A DNA stretch of 64,000 bases from Trichoplax sp. H2 (GCA_003344405.1 NOWV01000077.1:281396-345395), one strand, 5' to 3'; positions 38,441 through 58,118 are shown, counted from the stretch's first letter. The notes: generated by a model not told the origin, from the sequence alone. Translations and numbers: made by a program.

Positions 38441-39783
38441 TGTCCAGTCCAGTCCGTCCTCTCTAGTCCTGTCCAGTCAATGTCACCCTTTTAGCGAGCA
38501 CCCCTACCATGGGAAAGGATCACCATCCATGTCAAATCATTTCTTCAGTCCAGTCTAGTCCAGTCTAGTCCAGTCCTCCATCTGGTCCTGTCCAGTCAAT
38601 GCCACCCCTAGAGAGTAAGCCTACCATAGGAAAGGATCACCATCCATGTCAAATCCTATCTTCAGTCCAGTCCTGTCCTGTCCGTCTTCTCTAGTCCTGT
38701 CCAGTCAAGTGACTCTAGTCCTAGCGAGTAAGCCTACCATGGGAAAGGATCACCATCCATGTCAAATCCTATCTTCAGTCCAGATCACCATCCATGTGAA
38801 ATCCTATCTTCAGTCCGTCCTATCCCGTCCGGTCCACCCCACCCCTAGCGAGTAAGATAACCATAGGAAAGGATCACCATCCATGTGAAATCCTATCTTC
38901 AGTCCAGTCCTGTCCTGTCCTTCCACTCCAGTCCTGTCCACTCCATTCCTGTCCGTCCTATCCCGTCCGGTCCACCCCACCCCTAGCGAGTAAGTCTACC
39001 ATAGGAAAGGATCACCATCCATGTGAAATCCTATCTTCAGTCCAGTCCTGTCCGCTCTAGTCAAGTCCGTCCTATCCCGTCCGGTCCACCCCACCCCTAG
39101 CGAGTAAGATAACCATAGGAAAGGATCACCATCCATGTGAAATCCTATCTTCAGTCCAGTCCCGTCCTGTCCTGTCCTGTCCAGTCCCGTCCACTCCAGT
39201 CCTGTCCACTCGAGTCCAGTCCGTCCTATCCCGTCCAGTCCACCCTGTCAGGAAGAGAAAAAAAANNNNNNNNNNNNNNNNNNNNGTCCGTCCTATCCCG
39301 TCCGGTCCACCCCACCCCTAGCGAGTAAGCCTACCATAGGAAAGGATCACCATCCATGTGAAATCCTATCTTCAGTCCAGTCCTGTCCTGTCCTGTCCTT
39401 CCACTCCAGTCCTGTCCACTCCATTCCAGTCCGTCCTATCCCGTCCGGTCCACCCCACCCCTAGCGAGTAAGCCTACCATAGGAAAGGATCACCATCCAT
39501 GTCAAATCCTATCTTCAGTCCAGTCCTGTCCTGTCCTGTCCTTTCCAGTCCTTCCACTCCAGTCCTGTCCCCTCTAGTCAAGTCCGTCCTATCCCGTCCG
39601 GTCCACCCCACCCCTAGCGAGTAAGATAACCATAGGAAAGGATCACCATCCATGTGAAATCCTATCTTCAGTCCAGTCCCGTCCTGTCCTGTCCTGTCCA
39701 GTCCCGTCCACTCCAGTCCTGTCCACTCGAGTCCAGTCCGTCCTATCCCGTCCAGTCCACCCTGTCAGGAAGAGAAAAAAAAA
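38441..39783. repeat. Composite minisatellite: pentamer tracts between conserved blocks
   Basis: Irregular tandem units of about 100-180 bp. Each has a conserved block (CATAGGAAAGGATCACCATC followed by CATGTGAAATCCTATCTTCAG), then a variable tract of 5-bp words such as TCCAG, TCCTG and TCCCG, then CCTATCCCGTCCGGTCCACC and CCACCCCTAGCGAGTAAG. The array is GC-rich and pyrimidine-strand-biased against the AT-rich surroundings. It is interrupted by an assembly gap, so its true length is unknown. Open frames within it are repeat translations. Confidence 0.93.
39266..39285. other. Assembly gap (20 N)
   Basis: Twenty N bases inside the minisatellite. The roughly 160-200 bp left of the gap reappears nearly unchanged 517 bp to the right, ending at the same A-run, which suggests that the flanking contigs overlap or the array was mis-sized. 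Confidence 0.98.
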
Positions 39784-40210
39784 GGGTGACTGGCGCAATG
39801 CCGTGACGACCACCCGCATACGGACATACAGACACCGGACAATGGTCCCCATTGAGACCGTTTCAATCGAAGACCTCGTGTAAAAGCATGAGACGGTAGT
39901 AGAGTGGGTTATGCGTCGACTATGACTAGGCTGGCGTGACGGAAGAGCTTGACTATAGCGTATGAAGTATGTTTTTAGTGGTGGTTGGAAAACGATTGTC
40001 CGCTAGCTTGGCTTAGTGGAGGAGAGAAAGACCAACAATATTTGCAATTCTTGCTTGCAAGACGCTGCCAAATTTCTCATCGCTTTTGCAAATTGAAGTG
40101 GAATAGAATGAACAGCCATCGACCAGGAATGAATGGACCACCACCGTCTTACCATCAGGTTTGTAGACTAGAGTAAAGGATGATGCAAGTCAAATAGGTC
40201 ATACACAGGG

Positions 40211-40708
40211 TTGACAAGGGAGGAAAAAAGGGGAAAAGTGCGCCATCAAGCGGAGAAACCATTGCAATCCTTCCAAGCGCGATCGGGAAAGATCATTTCT
40301 CCATCATTGAATGGCGATCCATCGCTGTTTTCTTCTTCACTTTCATGCGGTAGACGATCACATTGGAAAAGGGGATACAGCATGCTATTCCATGTATTGG
40401 CTAATCCGATAGAGAAAGTCATTGATAGCGACATGCTATGGGACAAGAAGGAAACAACAGCCAAACCACTGCATCATGCCGATCGATCCTTTTTTAGCCA
40501 TTTCAAGCATGATTCAACCAACGGTGCAATCATGGTAGCAATATACGATGAAGGCGAGAGGGAAAGACCTTTATTTTCATCAAGTCCATTACAAAGAAGA
40601 GATGGACAGCAAACTAGTTCATTCTTTCACTTTGGACTTTTCGTCGATAGGCCGTCATCATTGCAACGTCTAATTGACGACATTGCTGACATACTTGTTC
40701 ACCAGTAG
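40211..40708 (+). CDS. Open reading frame of unknown status (165 codons)
   Basis: This is the longest uninterrupted open frame in the left flank of DDX3 and starts with ATG. I recognise no domain, signal peptide or membrane segment; the product would be polar and basic at its N-terminus (TREEKRGKVRHQAEK). The same frame is open again at 40817-41038 after several stops. Local base composition has unusually few stop codons on both strands, so chance or a decayed element is as likely as a gene. Confidence 0.2.
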   Translation: MTREEKRGKVRHQAEKPLQSFQARSGKIISPSLNGDPSLFSSSLSCGRRSHWKRGYSMLFHVLANPIEKVIDSDMLWDKKETTAKPLHHADRSFFSHFKHDSTNGAIMVAIYDEGERERPLFSSSPLQRRDGQQTSSFFHFGLFVDRPSSLQRLIDDIADILVHQ

Positions 40709-42229
40709 GGAGAGGGCCACTTTTCTGCACATGCCAACACTGCTTTCCAATCCTATTCTTAGTGAGGATAGGAGCGATTTCAACCTTCCTTAGTATCATA
40801 CAGTCAATAATTAGGCATGGAGAAAAAAAAAAGGGGAATAGCTTATCCGTTCTTCATTGGAAACCCATCATCGACATGCCGCGCTTATAGGACATTGACT
40901 ACCACCAAAAATAGTTTCCATCAAGAATGGAAAAAAGATTCTTTTTTCCCATCATCCAATGGCTCCTTTTTTTTTTCCAATCATGCGATGATGGACGACA
41001 TTCAATCAGTGAACCTCAAGGACAAGCGATCAACATAGAGAAAAATAGGCAAGACTCCAATACAGAGTCTATTCTTCACTCATTTCATTCCTAAAGCTAT
41101 CCTCTTTTTACCTTGGCTTCTACCGACAGGACAAGGCCGATATTTTCCCGTCGGTAGTACAGTAAAATAACCCCTTTTTCCTATCCTCTAATCACTCCTT
41201 TTCAATCGTACAACAAATCCAGGATATTCAACGTTTGAATTTCATCATCATCATCATGCAATCCATGGACAGTGATCGAGGGAAAGCGTTAGATAGGTAA
41301 TCTTCCCTTCTTTCCAAGCCATCATCGACATGGCTTTGCCTCTAGTTCAACGACGTCACTGATATTTTCCATCGCTAGTAAAATCGTTAACATAGACTAC
41401 CAGCGGAACGCTCTTTTAATCCATCCTACCACGATACAAGCACTAGGCAAGCAAGATTATACCCTCGTCCTCTTGGGTGGAAGGAAATGCAAAACGTTAG
41501 TCAGCATTCAGTTTTTCATCCCTTCACGATCGGCATCGTCTTCAAAGTTTGAAGTAAATGAAGACTGGTTGACATTTTGACTGTCCATCGGTAGTCCACT
41601 TCAATTGTAGTGTTGTTTGTTCTTTCCTAAACAGTCCGATTTCGGCCTTGAACAACATCCTATTCAAGGATCATTTGAATCTGGTTGTATTTTTCTATTC
41701 TACGGGATGATCATTCGCTTGATTCTGTACTCAGCCATAACCCTATCCAGTCAAAAGAGTAGACACAGACCCTACGCACTAAATCGACTTCTCGTTGGTG
41801 TCTATCCATCCCTTTTTTTCCCACCTTTAACTCTGGATATGGACATCCAATTTGAAATGATTTATTCATTTTTTACAACACATTGATACGTTCAAGTTGT
41901 TTTGACTTCCAATATTAATAGCGATCGCCATGATGACTCATAGTATGCGATAATAACTAGATCAATGCCAACAGTATTAAAAATTCATCAGTCTTCCTTT
42001 CTGTCGCCGTTGTTGTCCATCAAACGACAACTAAATCACAAGCAAAAAGTTCTCTTAGCGTAAAATAGGGACAATCCTTACTTCCAGTCAATTCAAAACT
42101 TGGACATTCTCAACTACATTGACCGTGACATTCATTCCATCATATCCTTAAAAATGGGCACAGTCAACGAATCATTCTGCTTGGTAATGCTTCCCTCTCT
42201 GACAACATAATGATGTCAATGAATTCGAT

Positions 42230-42990
42230 CACAGAGTGGAATACATCTTGTATCCATCAACGTGTAGTTTACAATCGAGATTGATCATCTTAACCAGGCT
42301 AAACATGAATGACATGGTATCCATGTGCACTATTCCATCATAGACGATAGGATGATGCCGATGATTAGCTAGACTAGGCAGTAGAATACATCGAGTGTCC
42401 ATCAAGTTATACAAACATATCCATGTTCTTAACTAGTGTAAAAATGACATTTGTCCATGTCCGATAGTCGATGCAATGATGGCGATGATGAGCTAGACCA
42501 CGGACTAGAGAATGCATCTTGTATCCATAAAGTATACAACATATCGATCTTATGAACTAGTCTAAAAATGACATGAACGATAGGATGTTGTAGTACTTTA
42601 ACTTGGCTCATAAGAACAATCGTAGATGTACGATAGCCTATTCCCTAGTCGACAACATGATGATGAGCTAGAAGTACATCTTGTTCACTAGTTTACAATA
42701 AAATTTAGAAATAGGCTATGCCATCATAAGCTAGACTAGAAATACATCTTGTATCCCATAAAGTATACAACTTTGCGATCTTGTTAACTAAGCTAAAAAA
42801 ATGAGAAGAAGAATGGTACTTGTGCGATAGCCATCACATACAGCATCATGATGGTAATTAGACTAGAAGGTAGAATAGGTCGAATTATTTATTCGGGTAT
42901 TTCCATCAGGTTGACAATACATCAATTTCCTTAATAAGGCTACCAATGAAATTGGTACATCGACGTAGGATAGCTTTTCTCATCCTACGG
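42230..42990. repeat. Degenerate tandem repeat
   Basis: The phrase CATCTTGTATCCAT or close variants occurs at about 42244, 42389, 42515, 42677 and 42745, each preceded by a GCTAGACTAG-like word and followed by TATACAA-like and ACTAG-CTAAAAATGA-like words. Spacing varies from about 70 to 160 bp, so copies are old or rearranged. Confidence 0.6.
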
Positions 42991-44169
42991 GTAGACTACA
43001 CGATCCTATTGGAACTGGTTTGATGCTTCTTCCAACCAAGATACGAATCTCCCACATAACTGTATCCTAGACTAAATTAAAAGTGGATACCAGTTACCAT
43101 CCTCTGTCATCAAGGACGAACGATTCATTTTCGACACTATACCTTATTTTGTTTGTCTAATCGAAAGCATAATCCACTCTCAATTACTTGGACTGTATGG
43201 AAAAGTATCCCTTCAATATCCATCTTGCTATACTTTAAAAAAAGCATAGAATGGAAGCAATATCCCTCAATTGCTTCCAATTGTGATCGTAGCACAAAAC
43301 ATGATGGAGAGAAAAGTGATCATGAAGAATTGACGATCAACCTCTCGTCGTTTTTTCAACCCTGATTTTTCACTCTCATTTTTACATCCTTCCTATCTCT
43401 TGTCATCGGCAATTAAAATCGTATTCAACTAGACCTATCATTTCCAGCTTCATGCCGTCCAATTTGACTCGAATAAGCCATGACTTTCGTCATGTATCAC
43501 CATGAACCTGCCCAAGTGTGATGTTATTACAATTGGATATCCATTCAAAAATCAAAGATTATTCAACTGTTAAATACTCCAGTACTGTAGAAACGGGATT
43601 ACCCCTAAATTATCTACAACAATCTTTCCTACTGGAATCCAATTTTCAAATAGCTTGACATAGTTTCATAAAGGAACGAACAGTCATGTCTATACTTGGA
43701 CTATACGCCTAACTTCGATGTCGTTGTGATCTCAGCAAGGAATAATTTACATGTAATATTGTGATGACTGCCATGGAAAATGGAATTACGGCAATGCGAG
43801 AAGATAGAATTGCAAGCTGTTTGCTATGGCTATAGCTTCCATGTTACGAGTAGATGCAAAGTTTCCTATCGAGTACAACCTTGTTGTAATCGATGGAAAC
43901 GCATCCTCAAATTAAACTAGTAAACGCCAACATGAAATAGTTCAATGATTGCATCGGAAAATAGAATCAATGTCGACGTAGCGATCGGGTTAACCAACTA
44001 CTGTACTATGCTAATTCTGTATACAGTGTTGGGATATGGATAAAGGGGGGTAGCTACTTGTACATGCTGTCTAAAATAACTGTAGAATAGAATAGAATAA
44101 ATGATGGCAATCAATTAAATTGATTCCTTTCTCATAATCCATCTGTTTTTCTCTCTATCAATCATTCAG

Positions 44170-50465
<6,296 letters not shown>

Positions 50466-50617
50466 GATGGGCCTTTGGAGATTAACATAGCTCCTTTTTG
50501 GTGCTCTCTTCAATTTGTTTACAGTTTGTTATATAGATACTGTAATTTGTTAGAAAATCATCCGCTGTGTTGATAATAAGTTTAATCTATGAGAAAGTCG
50601 TCATACAGTCTGGCAGC

Positions 50618-50623
50618 AATAAA
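50618..50623 (+). promoter_or_regulatory. Poly(A) signal AATAAA for DDX3
   Basis: A canonical hexamer, 153 nt after the DDX3 stop codon, in AT-rich DNA with TGTGT-type words downstream near 50656. Confidence 0.65.
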
Positions 50624-53600
50624 TTTCTGCTTTTGTATATAATACGACATTCGTTGTGTCTTTCTATGATACATTTAATATAATAATCGAACTGAAAAGC
50701 GGAAAAAGAAACATTTCAAGTTTCCTTCATACAATATAAAGTAGTTAAATACTAATGTTTTTGTAACTGTAATGGCTTGTATTGTATCACGCATAATATT
50801 ATTGTTGTACTTGAAGTGAGAGAGCCAAAGAGGACAATTGCCACGGAGTACCACAAGAACTGTTGGAACATTTGTATTACAATCTCAAATGTTCACTAGT
50901 TATTGTGCTCGATGTTTAACACTCGAGGGTTAAAAAATATACTTTTAATTTTAATTCTAATGCAATCATGTTACTGTTCACAATATGCTTTGTAATTAAT
51001 TGGCAAGTTTATGTACGTGAGTACACGTAAGAACTGCGGCTGGGTCAGTAATGTAAGAATGTGTCACGTCGAAATTCTTTAATTGTATGTCAGTAGGTGA
51101 TCGATGAAAAGGTGAATTGAAAATGGATAATCCATCACACCGACTAATTATATAAATCTACCGAATTTATTGTTGGATTATTCAAGTCTTTGTCAGATAG
51201 AAAAGTATCTCACATTACGTATAAATACTCCATCTTACATAAAACATTGTATTTCTTATTTGTTACTGTATAAAGAAATATTATGTTCCATGTCTAGATT
51301 CTAGAACGCAACGACCATTTGCTTGTACTGTACTTACAGTATTACTGAATGTAAAAAGAATTTCCTATGTTATTCTATGATCATCTACTAAATTCTACTG
51401 AACGCTGCTGTTTGATATGCGTGTCCTTTTTCATAATTGGAAAGTTATGCGTCTTCCTTCCAAAAGAATAAATTATAAACTTGTTATAATGCTGAAATGA
51501 ATTGTTTGTAATAGTGAAAATGAGGACCATCATATTTTAATGGATAAGCTGTTACCTGTTAGTGATAGCTAACGTGATTTATTAAGCAACGTTATATGCG
51601 AATAGTTGTAACGCATTTAAAGCACTAGCGTAAAGTATTCATTAGAACGTACTAGAGTTAGCTACTTAGTGCGTATAACGAATCTGTTTGCATGTCAAAA
51701 GTCATCATCATAAAGGCATTCAAGTTAAGACTTTCAAGGAAACTTCACGCCATAAACTGCTAGCAATTTATTGGCAGTATTTAATAGCATTCAAATGATA
51801 TTTGTTGCATTCACATATACAAAATCCATTACTGCATCTGCGTAATATATTATGGAGTAACTTGCATGGCTGCCCAAACATAGTTTCTTTAAGATTACTT
51901 ATCTAAGAATGTATTAACTTCTCGATGATATTTACATTATTGAATAGATCAGTGAAAAATTTTATAATGTTATCTAAGTACTCAATAAAGTTTGCGTTCG
52001 GTTTTGTTTAAGAGAGACGAATGGTGTTACTATTCCTCTTGACGATAGGAGATTGTTACTATTTAGTGTCGCGCTGTAGGTTAATGTTGATGAGGGCAGA
52101 CCTGACAGTAGACTCATAGTATAGTATTTCCATTAGTAGTTTTAATTTTCGTCTTTACAAAATTTAGATTGTGACAGGCTGCCAGTCCGTAACCACCGAT
52201 TTCTATGCATTGTAGGGATTTCCTGTGCCTGATGATAGGAGATTGTCCGTAATTAGGATCATACCTTGAGTCAATGTCAGGGAGGAGAAACCTGACATGA
52301 ACTCATGGCCTGGTATTTTTATTTATAGTTTTAATTTATTCGCGATTACAAATTTAAATTTATAACAGGTTGCTACTTGGTAATTATAGATTTCTAAGCT
52401 TTTTTTGTAGGATTCGCTGTAGACTGTAGAGCTTTAAAGATTTATAATCGTATAATGATGAAATAGATATGATAGCGTAGCATACGAAAGAAGTATGATA
52501 CTTTATTACCTGGTTATAAGCTGGTTGCTTGATAGGTATATAAATTGTTTTCCATCTTACAGAATAGCCTACATAGTATATTAACCTAATTTAGCACATT
52601 TTAATAAGGCAGTAATTGAATTAAAATAAACCATATGGATTGCAAGATAAGGTACCGATAATTTATAGCATAAATTGCAATACTATAATGTACAATAGGC
52701 TATTAACGCTTTCATGCGTTATGTACAGCATTCTGAGCTATTCTATTAATTATCATGCTAGAGATAGCCATCTGTTGTATGAAATCATCTCGTATATCCA
52801 TATGTATAAAATCATAGCAAAGATTAGATCCGTATATAGTTTTACCCTACTTGCCATGATAAGTTTTACCGATTTTGCCGCGGCCTTATAAACCTCATCA
52901 AAACAAAATAACAAAACCTACAAGCACATTATTAAACTTTTGGTCATGATCATGATAATAGGAGAACCATGAGAAAATGTAGTTGATAATTAAATTAACC
53001 AATTTAATGATGAAAATAATATAGTGTTGCCTTGAATTAGAATAATACAAAATATTTGAATTTTCTACAGAGCTATTAAATGCATCATAGGTATATCTAG
53101 AAGTTAAAAGCGCTAAAAATGAGTAGTATTCTATCATTAAATGATATTTACAACCATGTGTATTAGAATTAAACCAATTTAAATCGACGTTTAGAATTGA
53201 CTTACACTTTAGCTTTGTGATCTTATTCTCTGAGAATTGATATACTAGCCAAGAATACCTGACTACGTACTTTCCAATTACTAGCTATTTAGCATAATCG
53301 GAATCATATGCTTGTACGCCATTTATACAAGTGCTAATGAAATTTTCTTTCAATGTATATTCAACATCTATTTAAGTAAAATACTGATAGATATTGAATA
53401 GATTTATATTATAGGTATAACAGAAATATTAAACAAGGGTTGTAGCGATCTTAGACCTGGATAGAGTTTATTTACACTAGATAATTTTGAATTTATAATC
53501 TAGTTATAAGTTTAACCCTCGACTAGATAAACTTTAGCTCTTAACTGGCTCAAATCACTTCAATTCTGAATATTTATACTGGGTATTTATTAAGCCAATA

Positions 53601-54659
53601 ACAGACAAAACAGAGATGGCGTAATAATTAAGATCAAATGTCAATCTGATGAATTCTATTCATTTCTTTGTCCGTATTTATTATAAAATCCTATTGCTAT
53701 AGCGCATATTAATAAGTTAATGTTGCTGTTTTATATTGCACAAATTTGTTTGCTGATAAATGCTGTCTTCCATTACATGGACACATGTATGTCAGAAACT
53801 CAATTGAAAATCTACGCTAAAGGACTCGAATCAGGAACTACACTTGATCCCTTTTAGTCCGTTTTATAATCGAAATTTTCCGTTATAACTATGCTAACAG
53901 CATTAATATAGCCAAAAGTTTATAGGATAACAAATATCCGCAAACATGTGCGCCCCACTGGGTACTTGCCAATGTTATAATCATCATAAAGATAGAAAAA
54001 AACTTTTTAGTATCCATTAATACTCTATTATACACTGGATTATAAGGAACTACTTTGGAAATGAATCTAGTTTTCTATTTATTCTTTACTGCAGTTTCTG
54101 GTGCTGTTACGGAGATTCAAGCAGCGTCGTTATTTTCAGGATGAAACTGTATTGAGGCATTTAGCTAGCAGAAAGATCTAATCTAAACCATTAACGTCGG
54201 TGCTGCTATCCCTTAAAATAAATTAAAATTCTCTAGTGAGAATTTATTACCATCTGTAGTCCAGACTGATCATTGTGTCCTATTTTATTATTCTATGGGA
54301 TTTTGTTATGCATGGCAGGGAATATCGTTGTCAAGATTACGTATAATGTAGTTAAATACCGTGTGGGATATACACTGTACAAGTAGAAACTTTATGTGAA
54401 GTTAACAACGAAAAGTAGTTTGTCGAATAAAGAGGATTTACGGTTCGTTACAAGTGACTGATTATAATGAGATTATAAAGACATAACCGCTCATTCCTTT
54501 CGTAGAATTGGAGTAAATATTTGAAATATTGCAGAAAATTAATTGACTCGTTGTTTAAGTATTGATGACACTGTAAGAACTAACTCAAAACTTTAACTAA
54601 CGCAATTATACTTTGCATTTTGGGCTAAATATTAATATGGAACAGGCATACTTGCGTAT
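50624..54659. other. Gene-poor AT-rich region
   Basis: No supported gene; the longest open frame (83 codons at 52640) lacks any recognisable feature. Apart from the duplicated segment at about 52030-52420 it appears to be unique sequence. Confidence 0.45.
52030..52420. repeat. Diverged two-copy tandem duplication of about 190 bp
   Basis: GATAGGAGATTGT recurs at about 52044 and 52232, ACCTGACA...ACTCAT at about 52099 and 52290, and AGTTTTAATTT followed by TTACAAA in both copies. Copies are clearly diverged. Confidence 0.65.
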
Positions 54660-55340
54660 ATTTATCTTTTGAATCCACTTTAGACTTTAAATTAACCAAC
54701 ATGATTAAGCATTGCAGTTTAGATTGGATATTAAGTCATAATTAGCATACGCGTGCATACTTACATAAAATACCTTACGTCAAATATTAAAAATTGAGGG
54801 AATGCCGTACGGGCATTAATTAATCTACTTTAGGCTTTAACTAACATGATCATGCCTTGCCGGTTGGGCCGGGTACTAAAATAGATTTGGCATGCATGCA
54901 TAAAATATCTTTGGTTTAATATTAAAAAATGGAGATACAGTACTAATCTACTTTAGACTTTAATTAATATGATTATACCTTGTGGTTTAGCTTGGATAAT
55001 AAGTCAGAATTGGCATGTTTGCATAAGATACCTATGGTCAAATATTAAAAATTGAGGAAATACCGTACAGTACTAATCTACCTTAGACTTAAACTAACAT
55101 TATGCTTTACGGTTTAAGCTAGATCATGAATCAGAATTGGCGTACATGCATAAGATATCTTTGGATAAAAAATTGAAGTGAAGCCGTAGGGTAGGTACTA
55201 ATCTACTTTATACTTTAACTAGCATGATTATACCTTGCATTTCGGGCCGAATACTAAAGCATATTTGGCATATATTAATTACTTAAAGATTTTAACTAAC
55301 ATACTTATACTTTACAGTTTGGGCTGGAGAACTAGACAAA
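54660..55340. repeat. Degenerate tandem array, five units of about 125-150 bp
   Basis: Units begin with AATCTACTTTAGACTTTAACTAACATGATT-like sequence at about 54672, 54821, 54945, 55075 and 55199. Each continues with a GGGCTGGATACTAA-like word, a TTGGCAT...GCATAA word and AATATTAAAAATTGAG. Divergence is high between units. Confidence 0.8.
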
Positions 55341-56229
55341 AATATACAGAAATAGAAACTAATTTAGATTACAGGATTGATAAGTACCGTAGAGTTTTAA
55401 CGCGATTTTATTAAATTGACTAAAGCTACACTGCTACAACACTTTTAACCACATCATATTACCCTGTTATTTATCTTTAGACTATTATTTACTCAATGGT
55501 CGCCTTGATTGTTTCATATTTCATGCCTAATGATTTCATTTTTCTAAAATAGACTAACATAAATCAAAGGAATAAACTAACTGATAGACAACTCCCCAAC
55601 CTATTACAATAAGAACATTACACTTAATATGCTTGGAGAATGGCTAAGAAAAGGCTGTGATTATTTTACAGAATGACCTATGCTAACGGCCTATGTGTAT
55701 GTATATAGATTCATAGAAAGTCAACTGTCAGAATACAATCGCGATACTATTGAAAGACTGAAAGATTTATAGTTCTTTTCTCTTAGGCTACAAATATATT
55801 GAATCTTTATTTAGACATAATGCATAATGATATTCTAGCCTATAGTGTACTTGACTCTTGGACAGACATCTGACAAAGTAATTCAACATTATTGTAGTTA
55901 TTAGCTTTATTTTATATCTGCACATAGAATAATATCAAACAGATATACTACTGTTCAATAAGACTTGATCATTTTATGTCTTTCTGGGCGAAAACTTTAA
56001 TATATCATTGATAACCATTTGTTCGATTTTAATTTTTTCCTTTATCCAACTATTTTAACTCGTTGATAATTTGTGCTACAGTCCCCTCGCACACCTGATT
56101 CTTTCATATAGGTTATAAAATTCGACATTGACTTAAAAGGATTATTAACAATCTCAGAATGGAAATGATAATAACGTAAACGTCAATTTACTCTCAAGTA
56201 CAAAGTAGACGTTATTTGTATTTAGTCTG

Positions 56230-56741
56230 AAGCCGTATATGTTACCGTTTCCCTCATATACAAAGGCGGATATTAAACTTCATTCCGATAGCATGCTGTG
56301 TTTTCTTAAACGTGATTCTCGACCTATTCTATAACTAGATATTAGTGCAAAATTCTAAAGTCGTATATGTTACTATTTCCCTCATATACAAAGGCGGATA
56401 TTAAACTCCATTCCGATAGTATGCTGCGTTTTCTTAAACGTGATTCTCGACCTGTTCTATAACTAGATATTAGTGCAAAATTCTAAAGCCGTATATCTTA
56501 CTATTTCATTCATATATGAAGGCGGATATTAAACTCCATTCCGATAGTATGCTGTGTTTTCTTAAACGTGATTCTCGACCTGTTCTATAACTAGATATTA
56601 GAGCAAAATTCTAAAGCCGTATATCTTACTATTTCATTCATATATGAAGGCGGATATTAAACTCCATTCCGATAGTATGCTGCGTTTTCTTAAACATGAT
56701 TCTCGACCTATTCTATAACTAAATATTGATATAAAATGGCT
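56230..56741. repeat. Tandem array, four units of exactly 128 bp
   Basis: Units start at 56230, 56358, 56486 and 56614 with AAG(C/T)CGTATAT and contain AAAGGCGGATATTAAACT, ATTCCGATAG, GTGATTCTCGACCT and TATAACTAGATATTAG. The copies are highly similar, implying recent expansion or homogenisation. Confidence 0.95.
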
Positions 56742-57119
56742 GAGAATCTGACAAAGCTATAATAACAAATTTAAAAATCCTTAAGGAAACAATGTGCAGT
56801 ATCACACATACCCGGTATTAATATAAAAATTTACAGTATTATAACAGCCCATGTAGACAAAGTATCACAAATGGGATCAATTTACAACCATTTATCCTTG
56901 TTTTTGCTTGAAAAGCAAGAAGGTAAATGGTAAAGCAATTTAAGGTCGGTTAAATGAATATGCGATGTTGTTCAATAGGTCATTTTTCCTCAAATTCTAG
57001 AATTAGATGTCGAGATAGAAAGATAGCTAACCATTAGAAATGAAAATTCCGATAGCTTAAGCACATAAGGATTTCCCCTTAAAATGCCGCGTCATATCGC
57101 GTATAGTATATGATATTTA

Positions 57120-58118
57120 AGTATTTTAAACCTACCTATGTGCTAGCATTACTTTCCTCAAAAGCATAGAGGCAATTATGAAGCTATTGAAGGTTAATTC
57201 AACGCTATACTGTGTTTCCTAATACGTACCTCGCTCTATAAGTATCTTAAAGCTACCTATGTGCTAGCATTACTTTTCCCAAAAAGTATAGAGGCAATTA
57301 TGAAGCTATAGAAGATTAATTCGATGCTATACCGCATTTCCTAATACGTGTCTCGCTCTATAAGTACTTTAAACCTACCTACCTATGTGCTAGCATTACT
57401 TTCCTCAAATAGCATAGAGGCAATTATGAAGCTCTTGAAGATTAATTCAATGCTATACTGTGTTTTCTAATACGTACCTCGCTCTATCGCTCTAGAAGTA
57501 TTTTAAATCTACCTATGTGCTAGCATTACTTTCCTCAAAAAGCATGGAGGCAATTATGAAGCTCTTGAAGATTAATTCAACGCTATACTGTGTTTCCTCA
57601 TACATACCTCGCTCTATAAGTATCTTAAACCTACCGATGTGCTAGCTTTACTTTCCTCAAAAGCATAGAGGCAATTATGAAGCTCTTGAAGATTAATTCA
57701 ACGCTATACTGTGTTTCCTCATACATACCTCGCTCTATAAGTATCTTAAACCTACCTATGTGCTAGCTTTACCTTCCCCAAAAAGCATTAGGGCGATTAT
57801 GAAGCTATTGAAGATTAATTCAGTGCTATACTGTGTTTTCTAATACGTGTCTCGCTCTATAAGTACTTTAAACCTACCTATGTGCAAGCATTACTTTCCT
57901 CAAAAAGCATAGAGGCAATTATGAAGCTCTTGAAGATTAATTCAACGCTATACTGTATTTCCTAATACATACCTCACTCTATAAGTATCTTAAACCTACC
58001 TATGTGCAAGCATTACTTTCCTCAAAAAGCATTAGAGCGATTATGAAGCTATTGAAGATTAATGCAACGCTATACTGTGCTTCCTAATACGTGCCTTGCT
58101 CTATCGATCTATTGCAAA
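57120..58118. repeat. Tandem array, eight units of about 122 bp
   Basis: CTACCTATGTGCTAGCATTA or a close variant starts at 57132, 57253, 57379, 57509, 57631, 57752, 57874 and 57996 (spacing 121-130 bp). Each unit also holds GAGGCAATTATGAAGCT, AAGATTAATTCAA and CTCGCTCTATAAGTA. Word order and local similarity match the 128-bp array next to it. Confidence 0.95.

Larger units (their letters stand above)
39784..44169. other. DDX3 upstream region, probably promoter and first intron
   Basis: This region differs from the rest in having fewer stop codons and many CCATC/GATGG-type words, so short open frames occur on both strands. I found no initiator exon for DDX3. A start at 42450 giving MSDSRCNDGDDELDHG with an in-phase donor at 42530 exists but lies inside a degenerate tandem repeat and is not accepted. 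Confidence 0.35.

Noticed and set aside
39137-39852. Open frames across the minisatellite, including one containing X residues
   Set aside because: Translations of repeat and gap, not genes.
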